From assembly GCA_020736575.1 (NCBI GenBank), contig JAGPYM010000050.1, positions 62,001 to 126,000 on the forward strand: a stretch of 64,000 bases of DNA, in the 5' to 3' direction. The position numbers and the translations under genes are program-made. Under the pieces are notes generated by a model. It worked only from the letters and a program-made list of their open reading frames with translations, did not search any database and had not been told where the DNA came from. Of the stretch, positions 23,523-34,983 are shown piece by piece (the stretch's first letter is position 1; every line of letters starts with the position of its first letter). The DNA is from Thelonectria olida. Taxonomy: Eukaryota > Ascomycota > Sordariomycetes > Hypocreales > Nectriaceae.

Positions 23523-24608
23523 CTAATCCGAGTTATTCCCACGAGCTGCATTCTCCCACAGAACGCCATACAAAGCGTGCACCTTCAACCATTCCTGACA
23601 AAGATCTCGCGGGTCAGGAACGCCCTCGACGTACTCCTCAATCGGAAACTCAAGCCAGTTGACACCAAACTTGGACACGGAGACGAGGTTATCTGGGTCA
23701 ATTTCTTCCCAGTTCTCATCCGCCCACATGTAGTATCCAGACAGATCCTCGCTCGTATCAATGAATGCAAATGAAATTTCATTGCGACGTGGTTCCTCGT
23801 TTGACTGTTTCATTTCTCGGTTGACGGCCCCAACAGCGCCAAGCCATTCCTGTTTGATGTTGACAGCCCCCATGCCTCTTGGGTCGGCCCGCGAAAACAC
23901 AGCCATTTGGAGATTGGGAAGCCCTGCCATCTCCATCCACGTTTTGTCACCGGGGTCTAAGACGGCGTTGTAAAGAGCAATGCGACGCAGCTTTGGCCAG
24001 CAAGTCGCCCACACTTCTGGCTCACTCCGGAACGAGTCGGGGGTTGTGGAGAGATACAGCTCATCGCGGACGCTGATGAAATCTTCAAGGTTGACGAGTG
24101 CCTCGAAACCGTGTCTCAGAATGGGCCGCACGCCTTCCGAGTCATCCTCCGGATGCAGCGAGCGCAGGGGCATGTCAATGACGAGACTGCGAAGGACCGG
24201 TGCCAGCTCGATGAATATATTTTCAACCAATTTCGCCGTGGAACGATTGTGAAGGGGGCTGCTGTACGAATTGTCCTGGAAATCTAACATGTCTAGCTCA
24301 TCGGGGCGACGCTCGGTTGGAAATGGTTGGAGAAACAGTCGAACTGGGAGATCCTGTCTGAGCACCTCAGGTGACGAGCTCGTGAGTGCTTTCGACAAAG
24401 CAGCCGCCTTTTTCTTGGTGTCAATGCACAGACAGTTTTGCCATAGCAGGGCCGAAGCCGTCGGATAGGTGCTTTTCGAAACCCTGGTGAAGGCGAGGAG
24501 GGTCTTGGTCACTTCGCTGTCTGCGGAGAAGATGGTCTCAGTCTCGGGCGGGACCACGGCCTCGACAATCATGAGAATGACTTCTCGAGGCAGCGATTGC
24601 GACGTCAT
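23523..24608 (-). CDS. F-box-like hypothetical protein
   Basis: An intronless frame of 361 residues. The N-terminus (LPREVILMIVEAV, then TRVSKSTYPTASALLWQN) has the L-P-x-E-I/V-x-x-x-I and later W/L pattern of F-box domains. Such domains recruit substrates to SCF ubiquitin ligases through Skp1. The remainder has leucine-rich, LRR-like spacing (WPKLRRIALYNAVL, LPNLQMAVFSRAD), common in large fungal F-box families. The target is unknown. Confidence 0.65.
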   Translation of the reverse strand: MTSQSLPREVILMIVEAVVPPETETIFSADSEVTKTLLAFTRVSKSTYPTASALLWQNCLCIDTKKKAAALSKALTSSSPEVLRQDLPVRLFLQPFPTERRPDELDMLDFQDNSYSSPLHNRSTAKLVENIFIELAPVLRSLVIDMPLRSLHPEDDSEGVRPILRHGFEALVNLEDFISVRDELYLSTTPDSFRSEPEVWATCWPKLRRIALYNAVLDPGDKTWMEMAGLPNLQMAVFSRADPRGMGAVNIKQEWLGAVGAVNREMKQSNEEPRRNEISFAFIDTSEDLSGYYMWADENWEEIDPDNLVSVSKFGVNWLEFPIEEYVEGVPDPRDLCQEWLKVHALYGVLWENAARGNNSD

Positions 24609-26495
24609 GTTGCCAACGAAGAACTCGAAAGTAGATAATTCGATTAAGAAAGGTAAGATAGGTCAATGAAAGATGAAGATGAAGAGAGAGAAGCGATCGA
24701 CCAGTCATGTAAGAATCAAGCCACCCCATGCGGAGAAGGCGGTGGCTTGAAATCGAGACTAAACAGGGGAATTTCAGCCACAAAGGTCGCTTGATAGTGA
24801 AAACACCGTCTTCTGAGTATCGAGCACCCCCTTTCTGATATTCGAGCACACTTCTCTGTGGCTGAACCGACGGGCAATAAACACGTGCTATTTTCTTGTC
24901 AATTTTGACTCGCACCCTTTAATCAACGCATTTTGCCCCGTGTAGTGGCCGTCTGCCACTGAAAATGGTTGCTTGCCACGGGACACGGAGCCCTGATGAG
25001 CCAAACTTTAGATTATTCATCAGCATGTAGGTACGTTAAGGTACACCGTGGTTTTGATGCTTTATGACCAATGAGACATGGAGAAGCTAGCTATGAGAAA
25101 GCAAGCATGAGATGATTTCGAGTCTCAATACTATCACTTTTAACGTGTACCTCTCTAGTTAACTACCTTGGCATGCATTCAGAGATGATTTTATCTACTA
25201 GGTAACTATGAATGACTTTCACTGTCAATCAGTGACAGCACAAAAAAGCGGCCGCCTAACTCACCACTGCTTCATGGCCTTGATAATCCTCGTCGGTACC
25301 ACAACCTCGCCCGTTGCCGCAGTCTCCCACTCCCATCTCCGGTGCTCCAGCCTGCTCTAAACCCGACTGCCTTGGCCACACGAGTTATATCTTCCTCCCA
25401 GGCCGTCTTGATGTCGACAGATTTTGCATCTTTTCTTTAATCTTCCTAGTTCAGTCTAACTATTGTATATCTGGAACCTACTGCAGTTATTATCGTATAA
25501 ACTATGTCACTCAACTACCTGGATACCTCAGGTACTTGTTAGGATCTGGACCTTGGACTGTCAGCCGTTCCTATCACTGCATTGGTCGTATGCGCCTCCA
25601 ATCTTGCCCTGATGCCTGAATAGTCTACCTAGCACTCCTGGATATTTGATTGGTGTAACTTATCGTGCCTTCTTTGCACGCACGTTACCCCGCTCACGGT
25701 TGCTCACAGATGCTCGAAAGCAAGTTCGGGAGAGCAGCAACAGAATCTTTGTTGCCCTGAGCCGAGGCAGGGAAGGGTGGATACTAATGTGGCTCTCCGA
25801 AAGTATTGGTAGTTGAGTCCTCTCGCAGCCTCGTGGGGATGCACTTTGAGAAGTCTTACTCTGCAAGAACGGAGGGAATATCGGCCGTCGGTGAGTAGCA
25901 ACGTGCGTTAGGGTCTGTCTGTTTTGGGGCAGTCCCGGATCTCCGGAAGCTCTAGTCGTCGAGGGTATCTGATCTGGTTGCTCGGGTCGATATTTGCCAG
26001 AGGTCGTAGGGCGTGTGTCGGCTTATCTTGGTTGTGGGATCTGCTGAAGCCGGAAGTTGATCTCCAAGCAACTGCCCACAGGCCATGCAAACGGGCCTTG
26101 GGAGGGATCTATTGGCTTAATTGCGGAGGTAGGTATTGTTAACACCACGCGCAGCGGCCCGAAGCGCGGATGTCTAATTATAGCCTGGATGAAACGATGA
26201 CTGCAACGCAACCCCGAGACAACAGGAGTGGGACCAGCGGCTTCACATAGGTTTGATTGGTTTAGCTAATCCGGAGTGTGCCCTGATGCGGCCAAGCAAC
26301 GGGGCCATGTTCCTCAATCGTCTAGTTGCAGAGGACATCGAACCAACATGCATAACCCAGCCACAACCAACAGACATTGCTATTCGGGTGTCCAGGCCTC
26401 CTACGAGTTATTTAACTTGCCGTCTGGGCCGAGCCATGATGGGTAGTCTGAGCCTGCAACCTGTTCCATTCAGCTCGTAGCTAATTGCTTCTAGG
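24609..26495. other. Long intergenic region
   Basis: About 1.9 kb without a supported gene. Frames near 25314-25619 and 25908-26142 lack family features. A small perfect inverted repeat (CTGTCA at 25222-25227 and TGACAG at 25233-25238) is the only local structure noted. The right end is the promoter of the GTPase gene. Confidence 0.45.
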
Positions 26496-29400
26496 ATGGC
26501 TGGTCTCTCACCTAACCCTCCCTCGACTCTTTTCGAGGCTTTGTCACTCGGTGAGCGCCAGACTCAGCAACAAGAGCAGCAATCAACACCAAAAAAATCA
26601 CCTGCAAGCTCATCTCAGTTTTTCTTTTCTCCCTCTACCTCGGCCTCTAATGCCTCACCAAGTGGCATCTTCGTCTTTGGCCAACAATCTCCCAAGCCTC
26701 CTCAGCCCGCAACCCCATCCCCGGCAACAAAGCAAAGCAGCAGCCCAGGTGTTGTATTTCGCTTTGGGAGCCCTGATCAAGATGCTTCATCATCCACAAC
26801 CGTCAATCCAGCCCAGCCGTTTACCTTTCGTGCCCTTCACAATGTAACCCCGCGTGTATCGCCTTCAAGTTCTCGCAAGTCATCACCACAACCACCCGGT
26901 TCTCAATTGCAATCACCAGTCAAGTTCAGCCCAATTCGGCCCGAACATGGCTCTCGACCAGCATCTACAAGCAACTCTCCAGTACCTTCATCCTCATTCC
27001 TATCTCCGTCTAGCCCACCATCTATCGTCAGGCATCGATCTCTCTCAGTCGCATCATCATCCCCCTCAACCCCTGGCCAGACCCAGAGTGAAACGCCAGA
27101 TGCAGATCGCACCACTGCATCCACTACTCAGCCACCGAAGCCTGTCGCCCCATATGATGCCAGAGACGAGCCGGCGCCCCCGCATGCTCTGTTCACATCC
27201 CTCTTCCAGGATGCCCTCAAATGTGGCCCTGAAATCGCTAAGGAAGCCGTCGTCGCTATCGAGAAAATGACTGCAGCGGGCCTAGCAGAAACGGACCCAG
27301 CAATGAGCAAGTTCCTAAAAGACGCAAGGAGCTTGCAAGTATTCCAGGGCACTGACACGCGCACGATTGCTGTACTCGGAGACTCTGGACAGGGTAAGAA
27401 ACTTCCATTCTTTACTAAGTAGCATATCCTATTGTCAATCAGTAAAGCTAATTCTACCACCCAGGAAAAAGCAGCTTGATCAACTCGCTGCTTCACTTCC
27501 CCGGCGTTGCTGAAACGGTACGTTCTCCTACACAAGTGTCATGGCATGCGAGGATTGATGATGGTACAGGGTGACATTGGCTCTGCCTGCACCTCTATAG
27601 TGACCGAGTATCGACAGAAGAAACCAGAGCACAGGGCTCCCATTACCATTGAAGTGGAATATCTTTCAACCTCCGGGATCAAGGAGCTTGTACGCGAGCT
27701 TTTGTGGAGTTATCGACAGCTCTTTCTTCCTGGTGTCGAGTCCAGTGAAACGTCGGATCGCGATTACGCTCGGTACACGCGAGAATCGGAAGAGGCCTGG
27801 TCTGCGCTACAGGCCGCGTTCAAGCACAAACGCCAATTCACCCAAAAGACAGCTCAGGATATGTCTGAAGGCGCCCTGGAGAGAATTACTGACCAGCTGA
27901 TCGAGTGGACGGGGGAGATCGAGTGGCCGACCGGTGGCGTCGATGGGTTTTGGACATGCACCGCCGAAACGGCGGAAGAGTGCGTCGAGCATACAAGGCT
28001 CTTCATGCAAGATAAGTACTGGCCATTTACTAAAATCATTCGGTAAGGAATGGTCTCCTTTCTTTATTACCTCGGTCTGACAGCTACTGCAGTGTTTACC
28101 TCAACTCTCACGTCTTGAAGACTGGGGTCGTTCTCGCCGACTTGCCCGGTAAGTATCTCCAACCGCACATGTAAAGGGGTCTCGATTCACCTAATGTGTT
28201 GAAAGGCCTTCAGGATACGAACTTGGCAAGAGTCCGGTCAACGCAGGATTATCTTGTTAAATGCGATAACATCATCATCGTAGCCAATATCTCCCGCGCC
28301 ATCACGGACCAATCCCTCAAGTCTTCTCTGTTCTTTGCCCTATCTCGTCATGTGCCAACGGAATGGGAACAATCCGGCGCACAGAAATTCAAAATTGCTG
28401 TGGTTTGTACCAAGTCAGAGGTAATCGTCGCATCATGGTCTTTGAGCCCTCAACAGATACTAACTTGCTCGATTAGGATATCAACCACCGTGCGGCACGA
28501 TTGGAGTTTTGCGGTCCTAGCAAGAAAATTCCGCCCAGCGTCATGACACAACTGGATGAGGAGATTGCTGCTGCCAAGTCTTCTGGAGATAGAACAAGAA
28601 AGAAGGCTGCCAAGAAGAAGTAAAACGCATGTTCTCTCAGGATACAAAGTATTGATTTAACGTGATCACAGGCAAGAGCTTCTCCTCATTCAAGCCAGAA
28701 ATGAGAATGTCAAACAGAATCTACAGAGTGTCTACTCATCTGAGATGGAGGGCAACAGGCTAGATGTCTTCTGCGTGTCTAATAAGTGGTATGAAAAGTA
28801 CTGCCCCAAAGGAAACACCGACTTTGTGCAAGCTTCCGGGATCCCAGAACTTCGCCGTTTCTGCCACAGCCTCACTGCGGATGCTCAATTGAACGAGGCT
28901 AGGGACTTCCTCGGGCCTAAGTTGTCTGCACTTCTCAACTCGCTCAATCTATGGGCTAGTAGCTCACTACACAGCCAAGAGGAGATTGAAGTATTAGATG
29001 ACTCAATCTACAAAGAACTGGACAAGCTTGTAGCCGAGGTAATGATCCAACGCCCACATTCTATTCCTCGATGCTTATGAAGTACCCAGATGCCTGAGAT
29101 AGTTGGCACTTTCCGACGAGAGTTTAGCAAGTGCTTCCAAGAGCAGGTTATGACTTTCTTCGGTATGTGAATGCCCGTCTTATGTACCTCCACGGAGCAG
29201 AATGCCGACTTGGGATAAAGCTAGGAGAGACGAACATTGGGACCGGGCCGCAAGCACAGAAGGCCAAAAGTGGACAAACGTAAGCACTCTAATCATAACG
29301 CTGCCTTGAATATGAAGAAGAGCTAACATTATCTTGCTAGTGGCACCACTGTAATTTGATACATGATCCCCCGAACTTGCTGAGACCACGACTAACTACG

Positions 29401-30445
29401 ATATCATAGCTCAATACAACGCATGGTGTCTTAACAATGGCAATCATGAAACCATGAAGCGAGGACGCGAGAATTGGAATGCGAAGATCATCTGGAAGAT
29501 GCGATTAGAGCTCGAGAGTCAATGGGACCTTGTTGAGGAAGAGGTATCGGATGGCTTCTCAGCAATGCTCGATACCGCGAAAAGTCTTTTGGTGGCATTA
29601 AAGCCTGGTTTACGAGGTAAGTTTCTGACATGGAACTGACTAAACACCTAAAATTGCTAAGAGTATTCCCAAATCAAGACTCTGTACCATCTCAGTACGC
29701 CGATTCACTGGTCAACGGCATCGACTGCCAGGCCCTTCACCTTGATTATGAGATCGAAATCGAGGAGAGGAGATTTCTTGAGGAAGTGAGGTATGGTTTC
29801 ACATATGCTGCCAATTGCCACTCGTTTCTATGCAACATTGGGTCGCTGACGAGTTTACAGGGCCATCCGCCGGTACGCGTCCGAGGCGAATTACAACTCT
29901 TACATACTTCAAGACATGATGCCAGTGTATCGATCTGCGGCTAGCCAATACGGTATGTTTCATGTTCTCTTGAGGGTTGAAAAAGAAAACGGCAAGGCGC
30001 GGCTGTGCTCTGGGGAATGTTAGTTGAGAAGGATGAGTGGGAACAGCCGGACAAAAGTTGAACCCATTGGCCTTCAAACGCAACGAGCTAATGAAACTCC
30101 CTCTAAATAGGCACTGGCAGACATGCACGTCAAATCGAAATAGTCCAAGGTCACATTCGGGACGGAATCGTGTTCCCGCAGCTTTCCATCGCAATCGCCA
30201 GCAGCATGAACAATCTGGTCGCAACAGCCGGGAAGAAGTTGGATGACATGTTTAGCAATGTCCTCGACAGCATCAGGAAAAATGTGGACATTGTATTCCG
30301 ATGCCATCCTGAGTTGGAGAAGAGACCGACTATTCGTGACGAGGAAAGGGAAAGCCGGGCCATACGCTTTGCGGGTGAGGTGAAGAATCTGACGCTGAGA
30401 CATGAACGGTTGCTGCAGAGTATCGAGTCACTGCAGCACAGTTGA
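26496..30445 (+). CDS. SLIP-GC-like large GTPase (dynamin-type P-loop)
   Basis: Fourteen exons, spliced to 1035 residues: 26496-27393, 27465-27517, 27570-28042, 28093-28148, 28206-28420, 28477-28619, 28672-29038, 29090-29162, 29221-29279, 29341-29350, 29410-29616, 29664-29790, 29861-29952, 30111-30445. The first ~220 residues are low-complexity Ser/Pro/Gln. The P-loop GDSGQGKSS (about 295-303) spans the exon 1/2 junction. G3 is DLPG (491-494), followed by LQDTN, and G4 may be TKSED (562-566). The downstream helical region and the W-H-H motif around the 10-nt exon match fungal proteins annotated as nuclear GTPase SLIP-GC homologues. Its role is probably GTP hydrolysis in a dynamin-like cycle; the cellular process is unknown. 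Confidence 0.85.
29341..29350 (+). other. 10-nt microexon in GTPase gene
   Basis: TGGCACCACT is flanked by a 61-nt intron (29280-29340, GTAAGC...CTAG) and a 59-nt intron (29351-29409, GTAATT...CATAG). It encodes Trp-His-His plus one base, and its inclusion keeps frame into SQYNAWCLNNGNH. Confidence 0.7.
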
Positions 30446-31717
30446 TTTTAGCCTCTTGATTCGCTCATACTTTTCTTATGTTTGATTACTCTCGGTACTA
30501 AATGATTTGAATTACAAGGTGAATTTGCCGCTCCTTTGGGGCTCTTCTTCCTAGGCATCGATGTGTAAGGCGCGGCAACAGATAATGACGTATTGGTACA
30601 ATGCAAGTAAACAAACCTCTTGAAGAGATCTAACAAAGAAGATTTCTATAATTCAAGAGGTAAGTAAATTCCTTCCGCCAATAGTCAATTCTGTTGAGAT
30701 ACCACTAGACGCTTGTATACCTTGCGGCTTGTCCAGCTTTGGGCTGGCTGAGAATGAGGTGCTCAGCTTCATCGCTGGTCGTTATCTGACGCTGAAGGTA
30801 CACATGAGTGCCGGCCTCGGCTGGAATTCGGTTATTGTCATTTCAGAACAGGCCACCGCATCAGGTTGCCAGTCGGTCATCGTCCACGGCTGTCTTCGGT
30901 TATTGTGCCCCCTCACGTGAACGGTGAGGCCACTTTCAATGCGTCTGCGTAACTTGATCCGTTGCTAGGAATCCGGGGTTCGTACGATCAAACGTCATTT
31001 GGGGCGTGGTCCAATCTATTATCTCCGACTGCCTACAGCTAGGCCAAGATAATAAACGCGGGGAAGTTTACCAAAGATTTATTGCAGCATTATCAGATAC
31101 GAGCAATGAGACGCATGAGCTATCTAACTTACCTACCCAGTTACCTGCCTTCAGTACGGCAGATAGAGGTTTGGGATTAATAACATGTTTGACGATTGAA
31201 ATGCTGAACCATCTGCAACAGTGACTTTTGCGGCTGGTTCAGAATATGCGCAGCACCGGTAGATGCCGTGTCTGATCATTGTCAGATGAGACTGGCTCTT
31301 CAATACTCCCTTCGTCGCAGGATGCACCTTTCCACACAGTCGAGACAATGCAAGATTCATTTCCAATTCGTATCAACACCGTGCACTGTTACTGATACTC
31401 GAAACAACCCCTGGGCCAAGACAGGCTGAATACGGTCGGGTGCTGGATAAAATTCCCCGAGCACGCCCGACATGGGGTCTTGCTCTCGTCAGCCACTCCA
31501 TGGCTGATCATCACCCCACTAGTAAACATTAACGTGCCATATCAACACCCGAATATCGAATCATGAGAAGGGGATTTGAGAGGTTATCATATAATATTCC
31601 ATCCCCTTTCCGAGTATCTCACCACCTCCATCACTGACAATCGAACATCGATAACGAAACCTAACACTCACCTTTATAATCAACACACATAGTCAGCAAC
31701 TCACACGAGTCATCCAA
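30446..31717. other. Intergenic, nothing recognised
   Basis: About 1.3 kb with short unsupported frames (for example 31006-31224). The right end is the promoter and 5' UTR of the small gene at 31718. Confidence 0.45.
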
Positions 31718-32007
31718 ATGCTCCCTGTCGCCAACGTTGCTTCGGTCGGTCCCAAGTAAGTACGATCCTCTCAAACAATCTCATTCAGGCTAATAATACT
31801 AGGGTCCTTCCCGTTGTCCTCGCCATCGGAAGTGCCACAGCTGCTGGCGGCTATGTTCGCTCCCACCCCCGAATCTTTGATCGATACGACAGCCAAAACA
31901 ACCCTGTGCAGCAGAACGAGACTGTGTCGTCAACACTATTTCCAAACTGCGCTCCCGAAGCTCGATCGAAGTTCTTTGGCTTAGTTCTTGAGTCAATCTT
32001 TGCATAG
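31718..32007 (+). CDS. Small hypothetical protein, 80 residues
   Basis: Two exons (31718-31755 and 31803-32007) with a 47-nt intron (GTAAGT...CTAG) give an in-frame 80-residue product. A hydrophobic Gly/Ala-rich segment (VLPVVLAIGSATAAGGYV) near the N-terminus could be a membrane or mitochondrial-targeting helix. It is followed by a polar, Asn- and Gln-rich tail (RSHPRIFDRYDSQNN). I do not recognise the family. The good splice sites and the coding-like composition on both sides support a real gene. Confidence 0.6.
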
Positions 32008-32691
32008 AAAGGTCTGGTCGGCCTTGGGGAAGGAAATAAGATCTAATCACGATATGAAATGTTATATGATAAAGCGAATGTCGGATGCATGTACTCTGTC
32101 CATGCTCGTAAAATAATACGTTTTGACTCGTCACCTTCTGGTTCACTACCTTTTGTGTACCAAGCCTTGACGCCGCAGCCTTCATCGTGGATGTCGTGGG
32201 TTCCGGTCAAAAGTAGAGCTTTTCGTTTTCACGGTTTCTCATATTGCTCGCCGTGTTGGACATGGCTGGTGACACGCCGGAATGAGTATGGCCTGACTTG
32301 ATTGATTTGGGCTACTCCGGATCACCAGGTGATATTTTGGTCTCCTTGGAACAAGGATTGTGAGGCGGTTCTTGCGTAAGCACTGGGTGCCTAAGGACTA
32401 TCTCAATACTATAAAATATCATCAGGCTCAATGTTTATCATCGCTTCCCTGGCATCAGTGCGGATCACCCGGGGGGTGAATAATTACATATTATAAGTAC
32501 AAGACTCCTTCAGGCTGAAAAGTCTCTATCATGAACAGACGTTTCTGTGATGGCGCCTTGAGGTATGAGTCTTGAGCCTTGAGCCATATGAGAGCCACAA
32601 AAGTATCGTATCTAGACAAAGGCAGAGCAGGCCTTGTGGAAGTGGTATGAGGACGAGAAACCTCAGGTCACTTTGAACACAAGTCAGTTCT
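32008..32691. other. Intergenic, nothing recognised
   Basis: Between the small gene and the extended-SDR remnant. I looked for a Rossmann-fold 5' half for the remnant and did not find one. Confidence 0.4.
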
Positions 32692-33180
32692 ATGCGCCCC
32701 CCTTGCGTCAGCACCCGACCAGCTAAGAAGAAATTACAAGTTGTTCCTAACTGTGCTCTCGGAAAGGTTCTCCTTCCCAAACACCAAGGCTTCCCCACGT
32801 CAGTCGGGCTCCTCAAGACTATCTGGGACAGTCATGTCACCCCGGAGTTAATCTCTATGTTCACGGCTCGTACGTTGACCCAGGCAATTCGCCAAGCTCA
32901 AAACGATTCAACAATAGAATGGTTCACTGACGTTGTCGACATTGCCCGCATCCATGTTGCGTCGCTGCTGTTTCCTGAGGTCCAGGGCGAGCGACTAATT
33001 TCCTATGAGGGCTGCTTTAACATCAACGATCTGCTGCACATTTTCCGCGAGGTGCAGCCTAACCGTACTTTCCCAGATGATGTTCTTAATTTCATGCTGT
33101 CAACTCAGGTAGACGCGCCTTGTCGAGATCGCCCGTCACACTTGTTCCCTATAATTGTGCGCATCTTAAACAAGAGCTGA
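32692..33180 (+). pseudogene. 5'-truncated extended SDR / aldehyde reductase-like remnant
   Basis: This open frame corresponds only to the C-terminal half of NAD-dependent epimerase/dihydroflavonol-reductase-like proteins. It shows VPNCALGKVL, a substrate-lobe stretch (GFPTSVGLLKTIWD) and the conserved WFTDVVDIARIHVASLL segment followed by PEVQGERLISYEG and DLLHIFREVQPNRTFP. The glycine-rich nucleotide-binding loop and the Tyr-x3-Lys active site that should precede it are absent upstream. An intact product would be about 340 residues. It is most likely a gene fragment; a separately expressed short protein is possible. Confidence 0.65.
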
Positions 33181-33305
33181 GGGATTGGGGCGGAGAGGGG
33201 GAAGAGAAGGGATTAGGGGTTATACATAAACGGTGACTGTATTTTGATCAACAACCATATGGTATCATACTATCTGGATTGAAGTTTGCCAGTCCGGCTA
33301 TGAAG

Positions 33306-34395
33306 CTAGTTGACAGTAATGCAAATTTTCCCAACATGTTGGCCGCTCGTCATATACTCAAAGGCAGCGATAACCTCGTCCCTGCTGAAGCTAAACTCTT
33401 TCTCCACGGGGACATTAAGATTCCTCGAGGTGACGAACTGCGTCACCTCCTCCAGTTGCTGTTTGGATCCAACCATGATGCCACGGACCACAGCGCCCTT
33501 CGAGAGGGCGAGAGCAGCCACATCAGGCATCTTGTCCTGGGGGCACGCGGCGAGAAAACCGATGACAGCAATGGAGCCACCGTAAGCAACAGCGTTGATG
33601 CTCTCGGCAATAGTGCCAGCGCCTCCATTCTCAAGGATGTAGTCTGCCCCATGACCTTCGGTGATCTTGAGCACCTCCTTAGACCACTCCTGGTTGGTCT
33701 TGTAGTTGACAATGTGGTCAGCACCATATGTCTCTTGGACATATTTGAGTTTAGAATCTGATGAGGATGTAATGATAGTTTTGGCACCAGCTGCCTTGGC
33801 AAGGATGAGACCGGTGATCGAAACGCCTCCAGTGCCTGACTATTGTTTAGTATGTAGCCACTGACTTCTCTCAACATGTCTCACCTAGGAAGAGAACTGT
33901 CTGACCAGGCTTCAGAGGATCGTTGCCGTAAAGCACATTCCAAGCCGTGGTGCCCGTGCACACAAGGGCAGACAACTGCGCAAAGCTGAGGCTGGAACTG
34001 GCAGGGATCTTGACAAGAGCCGAACCGGGGAGCGCGATGAACTCTCGGAGAACTCCGTCGTAGCAGCCGCCCAGGCTGTGGTGCCAGTCCTGCATAGCGC
34101 CGTAGACTGTGTTCAGGTCGAACGATGCGATCACTCTGTCTCCCCTGGCGAAACCTTCAATCTTGCTGCCAGCACTGACAACTTCGCCAGCAAGATCGGA
34201 GCCAGGAACGACATTGTCCTTTACTGGAAAGGGGTATTTCCCAGTGGCAACAGCAAAGTCACGAAAGTTGAGAGCAACATTGCGAATGCGGATCAAGACC
34301 TCGTGAGCCGCGGGCTCCGGCACGCTCTCAGTTGTGACAATCAGGTCGTGAATAGAGGTGCGCTGAGGCAGACGAAAGACTTGCTGTGTAGCCAT
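33306..34395 (-). CDS. Zinc-independent MDR alcohol dehydrogenase/quinone reductase-like
   Basis: Two exons on the minus strand (33885-34395 and 33306-33835), spliced to 346 residues; the 49-nt intron has a GTGAGA donor. The GroES-like domain has NVALNFRDFAVATGKYP and PGSDLAGEV, where zinc-dependent ADHs carry the GHE zinc motif, so it probably lacks catalytic zinc. The NAD(P) loop is LGTGGVSITGL, split by the intron. It probably reduces an alkene, quinone or aldehyde with NADPH. It has no obvious cluster partners. Confidence 0.9.
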
Positions 34396-34983
34396 GGGTT
34401 GATGCCTGCGAGCAGAAGCGTATGAGGCGTTGGGAAAAGAGAGATATTAGGAGTAATGAGATGGGCTCTTATAAGGTCGTGATCTTAAGGATTTCGAAGG
34501 AGAAGAGGCAGGATTCGCGGTGCTCCCGCGTATGTATTACCCGGTGGATAGAAACGAATGCTGACAAATTTCTCCCAGGGGACCAATTGATATGAAACTA
34601 GTAGCCAATCGAGTTTCCGTGACAGTTTTAGTTCCGCTCCTAAAAAGATTCCCCATCCATTTATTGACGTGAATGACTAACTTCCATGTGGCGACTGTAA
34701 TCAGAAGGTGAGGTTAGGATCGACTATGGATTAATCTGTACACTTTGACAACTTCTAAGCCTGAACTAACCTGTTACAGAAAGGACGACCGTGTTGGCCG
34801 GCCCGATTTCCAATCCGACGAGCGTCTTTCCGGTACCCCCCCTCGGGTAGTGCCTACCCGGCCCCGTGGGTGTCGTGACGGTGCTGCTTACGGATCGAAA
34901 CCCAGAGCTTCGGCCCTCTTCGCCCACCTCGGAGCGAGCAGCGTTACAACACTGCGTCTTCGAGAAAGACCAGAATCGATTCG
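34396..34983. other. Intergenic between divergent genes
   Basis: Presumed promoters of the MDR reductase (minus) and the Zn2Cys6 gene (plus). No coding signal is accepted here. Confidence 0.4.

Noticed and set aside
25222..25238. Inverted repeat CTGTCA-ATCAG-TGACAG as a terminator or operator
   Set aside because: Too short, and in a long intergenic region without a gene at a suitable distance; chance occurrence is likely.
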